A stretch of 64,000 nucleotides of DNA, taken from assembly GCA_022701365.1 (NCBI GenBank), contig JAKUHH010000150.1, forward strand, positions 62,001 to 126,000, given 5' to 3'. Positions 1 through 11,305 of this stretch are shown here, one piece after another. Source of the stretch: Mycocentrospora acerina. Lineage: Eukaryota > Ascomycota > Dothideomycetes > Pleosporales. Within the stretch, counting starts at the first letter, position 1; each line of letters opens with the position of its first letter. The position numbers and the translations under genes were made by a program. The notes beneath the pieces were generated by a model that worked only from the letters and a program-made list of their open reading frames with translations, had not been told where the DNA came from and ran no database searches.

Positions 1-1521
1 CAGCATAAACCGATATATATTGTAATCAGTCGCAGGATGGTGGCTTAAACATCGATTGCATGCCAGTAATACTGAAAATCTTTCTGAGCTTGAAAAGAAG
101 TTGACAGATGCGGCCTGTTGTGTTCATTTCGAGGAGGAAGTAGCTTAGGTTATCTTCGCACTATGGATTGTATTTCTGTTGGAAGAAAGAGAGGAATGCC
201 TACAACCGGTATACTCAAGTTCAACTGCAAATCTGGTGCTGAAAGATTAAAAAATTGTATACCCGACCAAAAAGCCACTCACCCGAAGTCACATCGCCAC
301 GTATCGATCAAAAATTAAAATTCTAAATTGAACTTATTTCGAACAGATTCTTAAGCCCATCAAATCTTGATTCTTCGAGGACGTGTCATATTGCAATTAT
401 CCTAGCGTAGAAATTCTTGTTTGGAGGCGGATTCATAGCTGACATACTCTTATGAGACGTCGATTTGAAATACGGCATGGAAAGGTATGAGATTTCAACG
501 CCAATACACCAGGGTCACTGTCAAACGTTTCATGATTTAAAGGAAATTCCCGAGTTGTGTTGTTTGATAGGTATATGCAAACCGAAGAGGGAACTAAGCC
601 CTAAAGGCGATTAAGGGGGCACGGGACTCAATATTGACAGAGATTAGAATCGGCACCACCGCCGAGACCAAGCCATTTCTCTAAAGTTGCCGCTAACTCT
701 CCAATATACTTTAATTTTTGCATCGTTGTCACTCATAAAGACTGAATTTCTCGTTTTGGCCGTGCAAATCATTGAGATAGAGAACAGACTGAGTAAGAAC
801 GGCTTTGAAGAAGCTATTTTCAGAAGAAAGTTCCATCACAACCCAGCTTAACGCCTCACCTCCATCAGTCCGCATTCTTTAGCAGCAGGTTAAAATATCG
901 GAGATTTTTCCGTTGTCGTTAGCGTCGGAAATTGATTTGACCATGGCACTACCTCCCAGTCGATGAGATCTCAAATCTCGTTGGTAGTATAAATCGGTGA
1001 AAGCCACATTTTTATTTATACTAGGTGCAGTATTCTTGTACGTTACAGGCGTTCGTGACCTTGTCGGCAATGTGAGCGACTTTCCGGAAGAATTATAACC
1101 GAGAACCCTCAAAGCGGTCAGTCAGTAAACCCCTCACTGCGGGTCTACTACAAAAATGAAAACATGGTGATAAAATAGGAAATTCGTTATCGCGACAACC
1201 TCAACAAAATCCAACTTGCCCATGAACGTGTGGTATCACAGATGCAGGGTTGGTTTTTCGATGTCGGAGTTTGCCCGAGATTCACCTATATAGGAAGTGA
1301 CTCTAGTTTTAGCTCTCCAACGTCAGGGCCCCTGCGGACACAGACAACTGTCTAGGATACAAATTTCAATGCACGTCTGTGACTTCAAATATTGAATCTA
1401 TTTCCGTAAGATTCAAAGTAAAATAAATTCAACAGCACAACCCAGCTCTTCTTACCTCCTACAAACCACAAACTTCCACAACCCGCCCTGCAACATACAC
1501 CGCCAACACCAAGTCATCGCC
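1..1521. other. Intergenic, no gene recognised
   Basis: AT-rich stretch upstream of the first SDR gene. Only short open frames occur. The longest on the minus strand (near 879-1112) has no ATG and no recognisable content. I see no repeat or RNA gene. The last 80 bases are a pyrimidine/CA-rich leader running into the SDR start. Confidence 0.6.
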
Positions 1522-2322
1522 ATGCCGGTCTTGGCATCTAAAGGAGAGAAGTTACTGGATTTACTCAGTCTCAAGGGCAAGGTAGTCGTTGTCACAGGGG
1601 CATCGGGCCCAACGGGCATCGGTCTTGAGGCCGCTCGTGGCTGTGCTGAAATGGGTGCCGACGTTGCTATCACTTACTTCACCCGGGCTGAGGGCGGCCA
1701 TGAAAATGCAGAGGCACTAGAGAAAGAATACGGTATCAAGGCAAGGGCTTACAAGTGCGATGTTCGGAGTTGGGATTCGGTACAGAATACCATCAACACA
1801 ATTATCACAGAATTTGGGAAGATCGACTCTTTCATCGCCAATGCTGGCCGAACCACGGACTGCAGTGTTTTAGAAGGTTCCGTTGAGAGCTGGGAAGAGG
1901 TGGTACATGCAGATTTGAACGGCACTTTCTATTGTGCTAAAGCTATTGGGCCACATTTCAAGGAACGTAACACTGGATCTTTTGTCATCACAGCGTCCAT
2001 GTCTGGTCACATTGCCAATTATCCCCAAGAACAAACATCGTATAACGTTGCAAAGGCTGGCTGTATTCATTTCGCGCGATCATTGGCGAACGAATGGAGG
2101 GACTTTGCTCGAGTCAACTCAGTGTCACCAGGCTATTTTAACACTGGGCTATCAGATTTCATTCCTACAACCATGCGAGAACAGTGGAGGTCGATGATTC
2201 CACTTGGACGCGAAGGTGTTCCCAAGGAGCTCAAGGGCATTTATGTCTATCTTGTAAGCGACGCTAGTACGTATACAACTGGATCTGACATAATTGTGGA
2301 TGGAGGATATTGTGCAAGATGA
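1522..2322 (+). CDS. NADP-dependent mannitol dehydrogenase-like SDR
   Basis: A single-exon 266-aa classical short-chain dehydrogenase/reductase. The cofactor motif TGASGPTGIG is at residues 25-34, NAG at 107-109, the catalytic Ser at 159 (ITAS), Tyr at 174 and Lys at 178 (YNVAK), and the C-terminal GGY signature near 261-263. Length and motifs match the fungal mannitol 2-dehydrogenase / sorbose reductase (SOU-like) branch, which interconverts fructose and mannitol in the cytosol. The family assignment is from memory of these enzymes, including the Alternaria allergen-type mannitol dehydrogenase. The exact polyol substrate is inference, because sorbose, arabinitol and mannitol enzymes are hard to tell apart by eye. 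The ATG sits after a CA-rich leader and no intron is needed. The gene converges on the GH43 gene. Confidence 0.85.
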   Translation: MPVLASKGEKLLDLLSLKGKVVVVTGASGPTGIGLEAARGCAEMGADVAITYFTRAEGGHENAEALEKEYGIKARAYKCDVRSWDSVQNTINTIITEFGKIDSFIANAGRTTDCSVLEGSVESWEEVVHADLNGTFYCAKAIGPHFKERNTGSFVITASMSGHIANYPQEQTSYNVAKAGCIHFARSLANEWRDFARVNSVSPGYFNTGLSDFIPTTMREQWRSMIPLGREGVPKELKGIYVYLVSDASTYTTGSDIIVDGGYCAR

Positions 2323-2945
2323 AGATAGTAATTACATGTACCTAGTTCAATTAATTTCCATATTAGTATGTATTCCACTTCAAAATTTAGGATTAGACCC
2401 ATTGGATTATATTATTCACAATAGGTTGATAATAGTTCAATTCAAACTAGTGAAAGAAATTCCAGGTTGGACAAGTCTAGCAATTTGGTTACGAATCCAG
2501 GCCGAAACAATCATAAAATTGTAATCTGCTGTAAATATGAATGAGGAAAAACTTTTGCCCATATCAAGAATTTTACTATCAGAAAACTGCTTTCTGCCAA
2601 AATGCGTAGCTTCAAATTTGGAGTGCAAGGGTTACTGGAGAGCAGATTTTCTCTCATAGCACAAGGCGGGGCTCAAACAAACTTCAAGACTTAGTCTGGA
2701 ATGAGGACATCGTTTAAACAAAGATATCTATTACGTTGACGATCTTGTTGAAATGAACAGACTCAAAATGGTTCAAGAACAAAGGATTAACCCACAATTC
2801 TCAAAGATCTGAATTCGTTATTGCTACACCTCCAATTGGCTATCAAGAAAAGATCCGCCTGGATTTTGAATAGTCAACGAATTAAATGAGCAATCTAGTT
2901 TTACCATGAAGAATGCTTGCTTTCTAAGATTAGCTCATATTACAT
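2323..2945. other. Convergent intergenic region
   Basis: Lies between the 3' ends of the SDR (+) and GH43 (-) genes. It is AT-rich, with only short frames overlapping the SDR tail. No gene or repeat was recognised. Confidence 0.6.
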
Positions 2946-4458
2946 CTATGAACGTGGTACCATCAGCCGATCGACATCTGGTCCCCAAGTCTCAGCTATG
3001 GTGATCTTAACTTCATTGTCACCTTGCTTCAGATCTGCATGTAAACTGCTCGAACCAGGGTCTCCTCCGCCATGCGGTAGGAAAGCCAACCTTTGAATCT
3101 TCCCATTCACACTGACATCAGCGAACCTTTGGCTTCGGTCACCGTTGAGATGCTTGATGCGAATTGTTGTCCTTGTTGTGGCTGCAGATGTCACATTGGA
3201 GAAGACAACTGCTCCTTGGCTTGTACCGCCGAGATAGCCAGCAGCGTTTGCATTCGAGCAGGTTGAGCAGGAAATCGAGCGCGCACCATTCGAGAGTGTC
3301 GCTAATTCACCTTCGTACTGTGTCTCGGTAGGGCCTCCATTCATAGACCCAGATGCAGGGTCAAGGATCCAATTGACCGCATTCTTCATGGTTGCAGTCG
3401 TGCCGGAGATCTGTAGAGGCAGCCAGACGTAGGTGCTTCGCATCAAGTTGTCACTAACCCACCTATCTCCCATAAACATGAAGCTGTTTCCGATAGGGAG
3501 AATAAATGTGGTTTGAGAGGTGTAAGTGTTTGAACCAGAGTCGGCAAACTTTTTCCATGCTGACCATGGCCCGGAGAGAGAAGTCGCGGTGCTGTACATG
3601 TTGTCATTCGCGTTCCAGCCGGTTAGCTGTGACGAGAACATGAAGTACACGCCATCTTTTTTTATCAGTGCTGGTGATTCGTATTTCTCAGCCCATGTAT
3701 AGACATTGGAAAGGACTTGGGTGTAATCGTTTGAGAGGAGGTTGATGCGCAAGCCATTTTCACGCTTCAAAGTTGTTAGCTTTTGAAAACGAAGATTGAA
3801 TGAATAGCAAGCAGTCGCGCTCCTCGAGTACTTACATCTTCGGTTAAAAGATACGCTTTACCATCATCATCCACATAAGTGCCGGAATCCCTACTCTGGA
3901 ATCCAAGTGGCCTCGAACTATTGAGGTAGGTGTACTTGCCACACACAGAATCACCTACCGCCACACCAATCTTCGCATCTTTATAGTCCGAGCTTTCAAT
4001 GTGCATCCACAACACGTACTTATTTGTACTTTTATTGTAGATTACCTTTGGTCGCTCAATGACACGATTAGGACCTGTGTCGCCAGATGCTGTTAGAGAT
4101 AGCAACGCGCCTTCGTAATCCCATTCCACAAGATTAGTTGATGAGTAGCAGTTAATGTTCTGGAAAGCGCTGCCGTTTGTTTTGTCTTCGCCAATCCTAA
4201 GCAAAATTACTTAAAAGACGTTGGGTAAATATTTCTAATGAAGACACGTACCAGTACCATTTCGCATCCACTTTAATCATGCCACCGCCATGAGCTTGAA
4301 TATGCACACCGGTATTTCTCTTCAAAATTCATCAGTTTTCGTCGTTGCTATTGAAGGCAATGACTTACCGCCGTCCAGGTTGCTCCTGGCACGACTTGAA
4401 GGGTGGCATGAGCGACCGAGGCAAGAAAGCCAACAGTTACAATACTGAGCGAGCGCAT
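2946..4458 (-). CDS. Secreted GH43 glycoside hydrolase, exo-beta-1,3-galactanase-like, with C-terminal CBM35-like module
   Basis: Four exons read from the splice signals: 4458-4369, 4319-4252, 4196-3836 and 3764-2946, giving 445 aa. A signal peptide (MRSLSIVTVGFLASVAHA) is followed by the five-bladed-propeller opening HIQAHGGG, then KWYWIGEDK. Other GH43 features are GPNRVIERPKV, the DSGTYVDDDGKAYLLTED blade, and YESPAL, which fits the acid Glu. From about residue 320 a beta-rich module resembles the CBM35 domain attached to fungal GH43 subfamily 24 galactan 1,3-beta-galactosidases. Members of that subfamily lack the usual GH43 catalytic base. The likely role is trimming the beta-1,3-galactan backbone of plant arabinogalactan proteins outside the cell. 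Substrate is inferred from family resemblance. All joins keep frame, and the donors are GTAAGT or GTACGT. Confidence 0.85.
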
Positions 4459-6308
4459 CGTGAAAGATCTTAATCTATATTTTAATGCCCTGAAACCAGG
4501 CAGGAATTTCCTCTCGATCGTTATATAGTTAATGTTTACAATATGGGATTCGGCATATTGAGTCTCCGTCATTGGTGGGTACACTCCCAATTAACTTTGA
4601 CGTTGTTCATAATTATAGTGCACATAGTCACGAGTCTTACCTTGAACCGCGAAAAAGAAGAGCAACTTAGTGCCTAAATCAATTTAATTGACAAATTGCG
4701 GGGTGCATTGCAGCTCGACTCGTCTGCTTGCATTCCATGGTGCACTAACTTTGGCATGTATCCTTGTCTAGAAATCTGCCGACGCCCGGTGATGATCCTA
4801 GACTATTTGCATCCATCAAATGAATAAAAATATTTTGGACAAATGAACGGGATGGACAGATTAGGAAATACACCCGGTCCGCGACGTGGCTGTAGAATGC
4901 GATGAGAATTAAACAAATTAAAGATTTGAGCTTCTCGTCAATTCCAGAGGCTCCTTCTTTCTTTCTTTCCCCAGGTATCGTGTGCTCCTGATAATTCCGT
5001 TCGATCCATTTTTGCTTCTTATGTGGACTAATTAAACTCTCAGATATTTATTGTCTACTCTGCATTTTGCTCATTCCTGAACTACTCCATGATATATGGC
5101 CGTCAAAACAAAAAGCTTAGTGAAATGGAACGAAAACGAGAATCTGTAGATTAAAGTCACAAGCGCACCCCAAACGTAACAAATACTCATTGGATGTTCC
5201 AAAGTTGATCTAGATTGAGTCATGCAGATTTCATGACCAAGTGCTCGTTCCAGCCGGGCCGGCGGGATGCTCCCAGCATCGGGGTACCCGAAGGACACGA
5301 ATCTTGGCGAGTTTGGATTGAAAACACTACGATCACATTGGGATTTAAGACATTGTAATTGCTCTCGGGATCAGTACGTGCGCAGCATGTCGAGCGTCGC
5401 AAGTTGGCTTTGAATGATTGATTAATTCTCTATATCAGTTGCAGCTGCCGGTTTCGACGGAGGTAGGTTTGCAAGAGATAATCGCCTGTTATAGGTAACA
5501 TTCCGTGCCCACGACCTTCTTAAAAATGTAAAGGGATATGTGCATATTAATTTGTTGGCTATGGAGAGAAACATGGGGACGGCAATCAGATATTTTGTTG
5601 AAAGTTGTGTTGAAATAAGAACAGATAGTCTTGGCAACTTCAAGTGTAATAGCAAAGACTGCGCAAGGTGTCACACAAAGGTCAAGATCTTAGTAGGCTT
5701 AATTTGTATTGTTGCCCACGCCTAAATTATATGATTGGTTGGTGCCATCCCGTGCAAGGGTTGAAGTCGAGCTACTATCTGAAAGAGGCCATAGCGTCTT
5801 AGCAGGCGTCTCCGGCGTGTCTTGTTATCGGCAACCCTGTTATGCCCGACTTCCTCACCAGATTTTCCCCGCAATCATGATCGGCAACACGGACGAGTTC
5901 GCGCTTCTACCTCATGCGAGCCAATGTCATGATGCGATAGACGTATTGGCGTACTCTAGATGGTTCACAGATCTGTTGATACATCGATGAGAACCGGGAT
6001 CGATAAGCCAGGCACACAGCGCTGTTGACTCGCAAAATTTTCAACCTCAATCGCCAGCCAGAACATCACGGCTATCGACTATCTTTCGTCAGACCACCTA
6101 CTATCACTTGGCACTCACGACAGGCCTGTCGCTAACCAAGATAGCTTGCAAGAGCTTATCCTTCGGTATATTGTCGGCACAGACATTACTCAGAAGATGC
6201 ATTCCTGAGCAAACATAAAGATAGAACCGATGGCCCTTCTCCATCTCGGTCAATCACACAGCTCACAGTTTCAATTTCCATTTCCACTAGGATTTTTGGA
6301 GGTTCAGA
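4459..6308. other. Divergent intergenic region between GH43 and permease
   Basis: A 1.85-kb spacer between two divergently transcribed genes. Apart from the GH43 TATA box I find no convincing gene. Short frames near 5071-5990 lack family features and consistent exon signals. The last 60 bases before 6309 are a CA/TC-rich leader for the permease. Confidence 0.55.
4521..4527 (-). promoter_or_regulatory. TATA box of the GH43 gene
   Basis: TATATAA on the minus strand, about 63 bases upstream of the GH43 start codon. The position suits a fungal TATA element. Function is inferred from position only. Confidence 0.45.
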
Positions 6309-8071
6309 ATGGGTGTCGATCACGAAATCAATCTCGAGACCAATCGCAGCCCGAAAGCAGCAGATGTCACGTCGCAACATGACGTAGATCTCAAGGATGG
6401 TGTTGTGGACAACAGCCACTTCACTGCTGCAGAGTTGGCAAAATACGGTCAGACTCAAAGAGGCCTGAGCCCTCGTCACGTCCAATTGATGGCCATTGGA
6501 GGTATGTGCTATTCTTCGGAATTTAGTTGCTGCAAACTGATCCCATCCCTCAAGGCAGCATTGGAACCGGATTGTTCGTTGGAATAGGTGGATCTCTTAG
6601 CAAGGCAGGCCCGCTTTCGCTTGTTTTGGGATACCTCTTCTGGGGTATGCTTTTCGTCTGGCCGGCATACCTCTGCGTCGCCGAGATGTGCGCGTACCTC
6701 CCTCTTCGTGGTGCCATCTTCGAACTTGCTGCCCGTTTCGTAGACCCCGCTCTTGGATTTGCGATGGGATGGACCTACTTCTTCGCTGGTGTCATGTTGG
6801 TCTGTACTGAATACTCAGCAGTCGCAACAGTCATGCAATACTGGAATACCGACGTTAACCCTGCTGTTTGGATTGCGATGACCATGGTCGTTTGCATCTT
6901 CCTAAACGTTGTCGCGGTTAAGTGGTACGGTGAATCTGAGTTCATTATGGCTTCGACAAAAGTTCTGCTACTTATCGGTCTCGTATTGCTCACTTTTATC
7001 ACCATGGTTGGTGGAAATCCTAAGAACGATGCTTACGGCTTTCGCTACTGGACCAAAGGTAATGCCATCCATGCATACTATGCTGAGGGGGCAACCGGCC
7101 GTTTTTGCGGATTCTGGTCAGTCTGCATTTATGCTGCGTTTACAATTGCAGGGCCAGACATGATCTGCCTTGCCGCTGGTGAGATCCAAAATCCGCGCCG
7201 AACCATCCCTCGAGTCGCGAAGCTCATCTTCTATCGACTTGTCGGTTTTTACGTCTTTGGTGTGTTGGCTGTTGGCATCATTTGCTCGTCCCGCGATGAT
7301 CGTCTTCTGGGTGCGATCGACGCTGGTCAGCCAGGAGCCGCTGCTTCACCTTGGGTGGTAGGAATCACAAATCTCGGCATTACAGGTCTCCCAGGTCTCA
7401 TTAATTTCCTTATCCTCCTCTCCGGCTGGTCTTGCGGTAACGCTTACCTGTATGCTTCATCTCGAACTTTATACGGCCTCGCACGAGATGGCCAGGCACC
7501 AAAATTCTTCCTCAAGTGCACCAAAGCTGGTGTTCCCATCTACGCCGTAGGATTCGTCAGTTTGATTACATGTCTCACATTTCTTGTTTCCTCAAACAAC
7601 GCTGTGGAGGTGTTTTATTGGTTCGTTGGTCTCACGACTTGCGCTCTTGTGTGTACATACGTTGGTATGTTGTGGACCTACATTGGCTGGTATCGCGCCC
7701 GGGTTGCACAGAATTTCGACATTAGTCAACTACCCTACGTTGCACCCCTAGGCCCATGGTCAGCCATACTCGCAATGATTCTTGGTGTCCTAATGGTCAT
7801 CTTCATCGGATACGACACGTTGGTACCATTCAGCACACAAGGCTTCATTACAAGCTACTTCGGAGCCTGGTTTGCCATCGCCACATTCGTATTCTGGAAA
7901 GTATACAAGAAGACAAAATTTGTGAATCCCAAGGAGGCAGACTTTATCACAGGCAAGGCTGCCATCGATGCTGAGTGCCGGGAGTGGGAAGAGGGAGGTA
8001 TCGAGGAAAATGCAAGGGCAAGAATCGCCGAGATGCCATTGTGGAGAAGATGCTGGGAAAGAATGTGGTAG
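6309..8071 (+). CDS. Amino acid permease, YAT/APC family
   Basis: Two exons, 6309-6501 and 6555-8071, joined at GGAG|GTATGT and CTCAAG|GC, give 569 aa. The intron interrupts the family signature: the joined frame reads IGGSIGTGLFVG, the first unwound helix that binds substrate in APC transporters. About twelve hydrophobic segments follow, with the conserved AGEIQNPRRTIPRA-like loop (here AGEIQNPRRTIPRVAK) after the fifth helix and the SSRTLYGLARDGQAPKFF motif. Both N- and C-terminal tails are hydrophilic, as expected for a plasma-membrane proton/amino-acid symporter. Substrate range cannot be read from the sequence. Dip5, Gap1 and proline/GABA permeases share these motifs. Confidence 0.92.
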
Positions 8072-8919
8072 ATGAACGTTCTATTCGACATGGAGCTACA
8101 GCATGTGTAAAGGTTTAGGATATTTCATCTACTTGCGACGACTTGATTTTTCTGAATTTAATTAACTTTTAAAATCGAAATCTACAGTGTCACCCCATTC
8201 AAAGTGGCGGCTTACTTCTAATATTACTTAAAATTTGTGTCAATCTTGTATGCTCCGTCTTATTTTTGTGCTCTGTTGAGAAATGCTTGGCATGAATTCT
8301 GTCAGAGGAATTGCTACCAAGTGAAGGCAGAGCACAGGGGGCTGCCTTGTGCTGAAATGGATAATCAAAACGACTAAATTGAACTGGTCAGTTTCGCACC
8401 ATAGATGGGGGAAATCTGGTATTTACCGAGTAGGTCAGAAGTGATTACTAACCAGGGACGTATCTTGTTAGTTGGTGATTTAGTGAGTTAGTAATCACTA
8501 ATGTAATTGATTTAGCCTATGTAGGTTTAGTGGGTTAGTGATTACTAAACTTCCCTCATCCCCACCTTGATGAATTCGGCAAATTCCGTTTGAGATGGCT
8601 GAACAAAGGCGCTGCGGTGCATGCATGGCATTGGCCAAACTTTAGTACCATCAACCACAAATCGACAGCGAATGACAACTGCTCCATTCCAATTGACCAA
8701 ACTTTGTCAAATCGTGTCTTGTGAATGAGCTCCCTGATTTCTCAAAAATGCGCAGATTGGGCCTTTTCTCACATGATTTATTAATTATGACGTCTTTTAA
8801 ATGACTACGAATGCTATAATTGCATTTGCCGTCACAACATTGACAATCTTAAAGAAGCAATTTTGACTTTTGCTTATAATTTAGACTTTTCCTGAGTATT
8901 TTACCTATGTTTACAATTG
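8072..8919. other. Convergent intergenic region with a short inverted-repeat cluster
   Basis: Between the permease (+) and medium-chain reductase (-) 3' ends. AT-rich with no open frame of note. It contains the three TTAGTRATYACTAA copies listed separately. Confidence 0.6.
8440..8548. repeat. Three copies of a 14-bp near-palindromic motif
   Basis: AGTGATTACTAACC at 8440-8453, TTAGTAATCACTAA at 8488-8501 and TTAGTGATTACTAA at 8535-8548. The second and third copies are perfect reverse complements of each other. The outer two resemble weak terminal inverted repeats of a ~110-bp element. There is no coding content. It could be a tiny MITE remnant or a set of regulator sites. Confidence 0.5.
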
Positions 8920-9993
8920 CTAATTACCAATTTTTACAACCAATTTAGAACCAGATACTTTCCCTTCTCGAAGCGTGTTCAAGCCCTGAATAATACTCTC
9001 AAATCCCCCATCTAATAAAGTGATAGGAGGTGCTTTGATCTCTGGCGCAAGATCGGTTAAGCCCCTGTAAAACCTTACAAGAGCTTCGCGGTCTCGTGTG
9101 GAGGCAGGAAACTTTGGTCCAACCGGGGGTAACCAGGCAAATGGTTTACCTAACATTTGAAATGACATGATCATCTGAACTTTGACGTCGGTCAGACTCG
9201 TTTTGGTTTCCAACAATGTTATGACCTTGCCATGGTTGTTGTTCACAACTTGGGCACAGAAATGAGTGGAATTTCCTTCCGAAAAGCAGTCGAGAGCCCG
9301 CGCTATGTTTGGGTAAGCCTTCGTAATGTCTTGAACTGCTGTAGAAGATCGATAGTCGAAAACTTCATCCGCACCATAACTCTTGACGAGATCGAATGAG
9401 TGTGGAGATGCGGTTGCCACAACTGTGCAACCAGCCCTTTTAGCAAGTTGTATCGCAAAGAGACCGACTGTACTTGATCCCGCATAGATAAACACTGGGT
9501 CTTTGTTTCCATTGTTGTCAATTTTGTCAGGCCATGGAACGTCGAGGTTTAAATGTAGGCCCTGCATCGCAGTAACGGCCGAGACACCAAGTGTAGCAGC
9601 CTTGTCGTCACTGACACCTTCTGGAATCCTCCAAACGAGGTCTGCTTCAGCCTTGACATATTCTGCGAATGAGCCGTATCCTTGGATAATACCGCCTTGC
9701 ACAAATCCAGCCACCCGGTCTCCTACTTTCCATGTTGTCGATGCAACTTCTCCAGCCTCGGTCACCACACCAGCAAAGTCGCAACCAGCGATCTGGTTTG
9801 AGGGAGCGAGGAAGTCGATAAATTTGTAGTCGATTGGATTGAGCGCTACTGCATGGACTTTGACGAGTATCTCGATCGGTGAAATCTTTGGCTTAGGAAT
9901 TTCTGCGACCTTAACTCCCTGACCGATTGATTTTCCAGTGAGCATGTTCGCAGATCGAATAAGAATTCCATGGTTTGTGATTAAGGCTTTCAT
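8920..9993 (-). CDS. Zinc-independent medium-chain dehydrogenase/reductase, trans-enoyl reductase (ToxD-like) group
   Basis: A single-exon 357-aa MDR protein. The N-terminal GroES-like domain contains ALNPIDYKF and AGCDFAGVV (about residues 50-76), then GDRVAGFVQGG. The Rossmann domain carries the nucleotide-binding stretch YAGSSTVGLFAIQLAKRAG (170-188). The Cys/His zinc ligands of alcohol dehydrogenases are absent, so this is a quinone-oxidoreductase or enoyl-reductase type NADPH enzyme. The overall pattern matches fungal ToxD-like stand-alone reductases, some of which work in trans with polyketide synthases. No such synthase lies in this window, so the substrate is unknown. The gene is divergent from the SDR at 10388, sharing a 394-bp spacer. 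Confidence 0.8.
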   Translation of the reverse strand: MKALITNHGILIRSANMLTGKSIGQGVKVAEIPKPKISPIEILVKVHAVALNPIDYKFIDFLAPSNQIAGCDFAGVVTEAGEVASTTWKVGDRVAGFVQGGIIQGYGSFAEYVKAEADLVWRIPEGVSDDKAATLGVSAVTAMQGLHLNLDVPWPDKIDNNGNKDPVFIYAGSSTVGLFAIQLAKRAGCTVVATASPHSFDLVKSYGADEVFDYRSSTAVQDITKAYPNIARALDCFSEGNSTHFCAQVVNNNHGKVITLLETKTSLTDVKVQMIMSFQMLGKPFAWLPPVGPKFPASTRDREALVRFYRGLTDLAPEIKAPPITLLDGGFESIIQGLNTLREGKVSGSKLVVKIGN

Positions 9994-10387
9994 GATGTTC
10001 GATTGTGTTTACTATTCTACCGAATTTCGCGTGTATTACCACAATACTTATACAAAGTTCATCGCGATATCAAATAGTGAAACAACGATGCTGAAGAATA
10101 CTAGTCTAGTTGGTCGGAGGAATAGTTGTGCCGTCGGACGAATGAAACCGCAAACTAGTGCTAGAGTAGTAGCATTATCATTGAACATTCTCACATTGTG
10201 AAGCTTCCGAAATGTTCGTCCGGATAAAAAACTTGAATAGTTCATCGAAGGCTGATCGGGGCTTTCATTAATGGTGAGATTTTGTATATACAGGCCGGTT
10301 TCCTCAAGTGAAGTACAGAGTCAAAAACTGGTTCTGCCACATTAACTTATCAATACATTAAACAAGCTTAGTCACCTATCATACAAC
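9994..10387. promoter_or_regulatory. Shared divergent promoter of MDR and SDR genes
   Basis: A 394-bp spacer between two head-to-head single-exon oxidoreductase genes. It includes a TGTATATACA palindrome near 10275-10284, about 110 bases before the SDR start, which could serve as a TATA element. Co-regulation is inference from the arrangement. Confidence 0.4.
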
Positions 10388-11305
10388 ATGTCGTTCTCAC
10401 CCGACAAAGATATTCCTGATCTATCTGAGAAAGTCATTCTTGTGACTGGTGGAAACAGCGGTCTCGGAAAGGAGTCGATCCTTCAATTCGCAAAACATAA
10501 CCCACGACAAATTATCATGGGAGCCCGTAGCCAATCAAAAGCGGAAGCAGCAATTTCCGAAATCAAAGCTATAGTGCCTAAGGCTAACATCGACTTTCTG
10601 GAAATCGATCTTTCATCGTTCGCCTCAATCAAGAAAGCTGCCACATCCGTGCTTGAACGATATGATCGCCTAGACATATTGCTCAACAATGCTGGACTCA
10701 TGGGAGTGGATCCAGGGCTCACCAAAGACGGCTATGAGATGCAGTTCGGTTCCAACCACATGGGTCCTGCTTTATTTACGAAGATTCTTCTGCCTCTGCT
10801 TGAAAAAACATCGAAACTTCCTGATAGCGATGTTCGCATTGTGCAACTCAGCTCTGATGCGTTCCAGTTTGCACCGAAAAGCGGAATTCTTTTTTCGAAG
10901 CTGAAGACACCCTTGGACGACATTTCAGGGCGAGCTCGGTATGCGCAATCGAAACTAGCAAATCTCTACTACATCAAATCGCTAGCAACACGATACCCAT
11001 CCATCAAGTGTGTATCTCTTCATCCTGGTGTTGTCAGAACTGGTATCGCAGACAATACTCTGAAGAGTTACCGTTACTTATCTTGGGTCTTGAATATCGC
11101 AATCAAGTACCTTCTCACTGACGTGCAAACTGGCGCACTGGGTCAAATTTGGGCTTCAACTGGCAAGCGGGATGAGATAAAGAGTGGTGCCTACTACACG
11201 CCCCTCAAACGGGAGGTGAAAGGAAATAAAGTTGTTAACAACTCTAATCTAGCTGAAGAATTGTGGGAGTGGACAGAAAAAGAGCTTTCGGATCATGGGA
11301 TTTAG
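10388..11305 (+). CDS. Short-chain dehydrogenase/reductase, retinol-dehydrogenase/WW-oxidoreductase-like
   Basis: A single-exon 305-aa classical SDR. The cofactor motif TGGNSGLG is at residues 20-27, NNAG near 100-103, the catalytic Ser near 155-156 in VQLSSDAF, and YAQSK at 185-189 with the Tyr/Lys pair. It has the long form of fungal SDRs related to retinol dehydrogenases and light-dependent protochlorophyllide reductase-like enzymes, which reduce lipophilic carbonyls with NADPH. The exact substrate is not predictable. It lies head-to-head with the ToxD-like reductase, so the two may act on the same compound class. That is inference. Confidence 0.85.
   Translation: MSFSPDKDIPDLSEKVILVTGGNSGLGKESILQFAKHNPRQIIMGARSQSKAEAAISEIKAIVPKANIDFLEIDLSSFASIKKAATSVLERYDRLDILLNNAGLMGVDPGLTKDGYEMQFGSNHMGPALFTKILLPLLEKTSKLPDSDVRIVQLSSDAFQFAPKSGILFSKLKTPLDDISGRARYAQSKLANLYYIKSLATRYPSIKCVSLHPGVVRTGIADNTLKSYRYLSWVLNIAIKYLLTDVQTGALGQIWASTGKRDEIKSGAYYTPLKREVKGNKVVNNSNLAEELWEWTEKELSDHGI

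Noticed and set aside
879..1112. 77-codon minus-strand frame
   Set aside because: Starts with TTG rather than ATG and has no recognisable content.
5709..5990. 93-codon plus-strand frame before the permease
   Set aside because: No domain or signal, and not joined by splice sites to anything.
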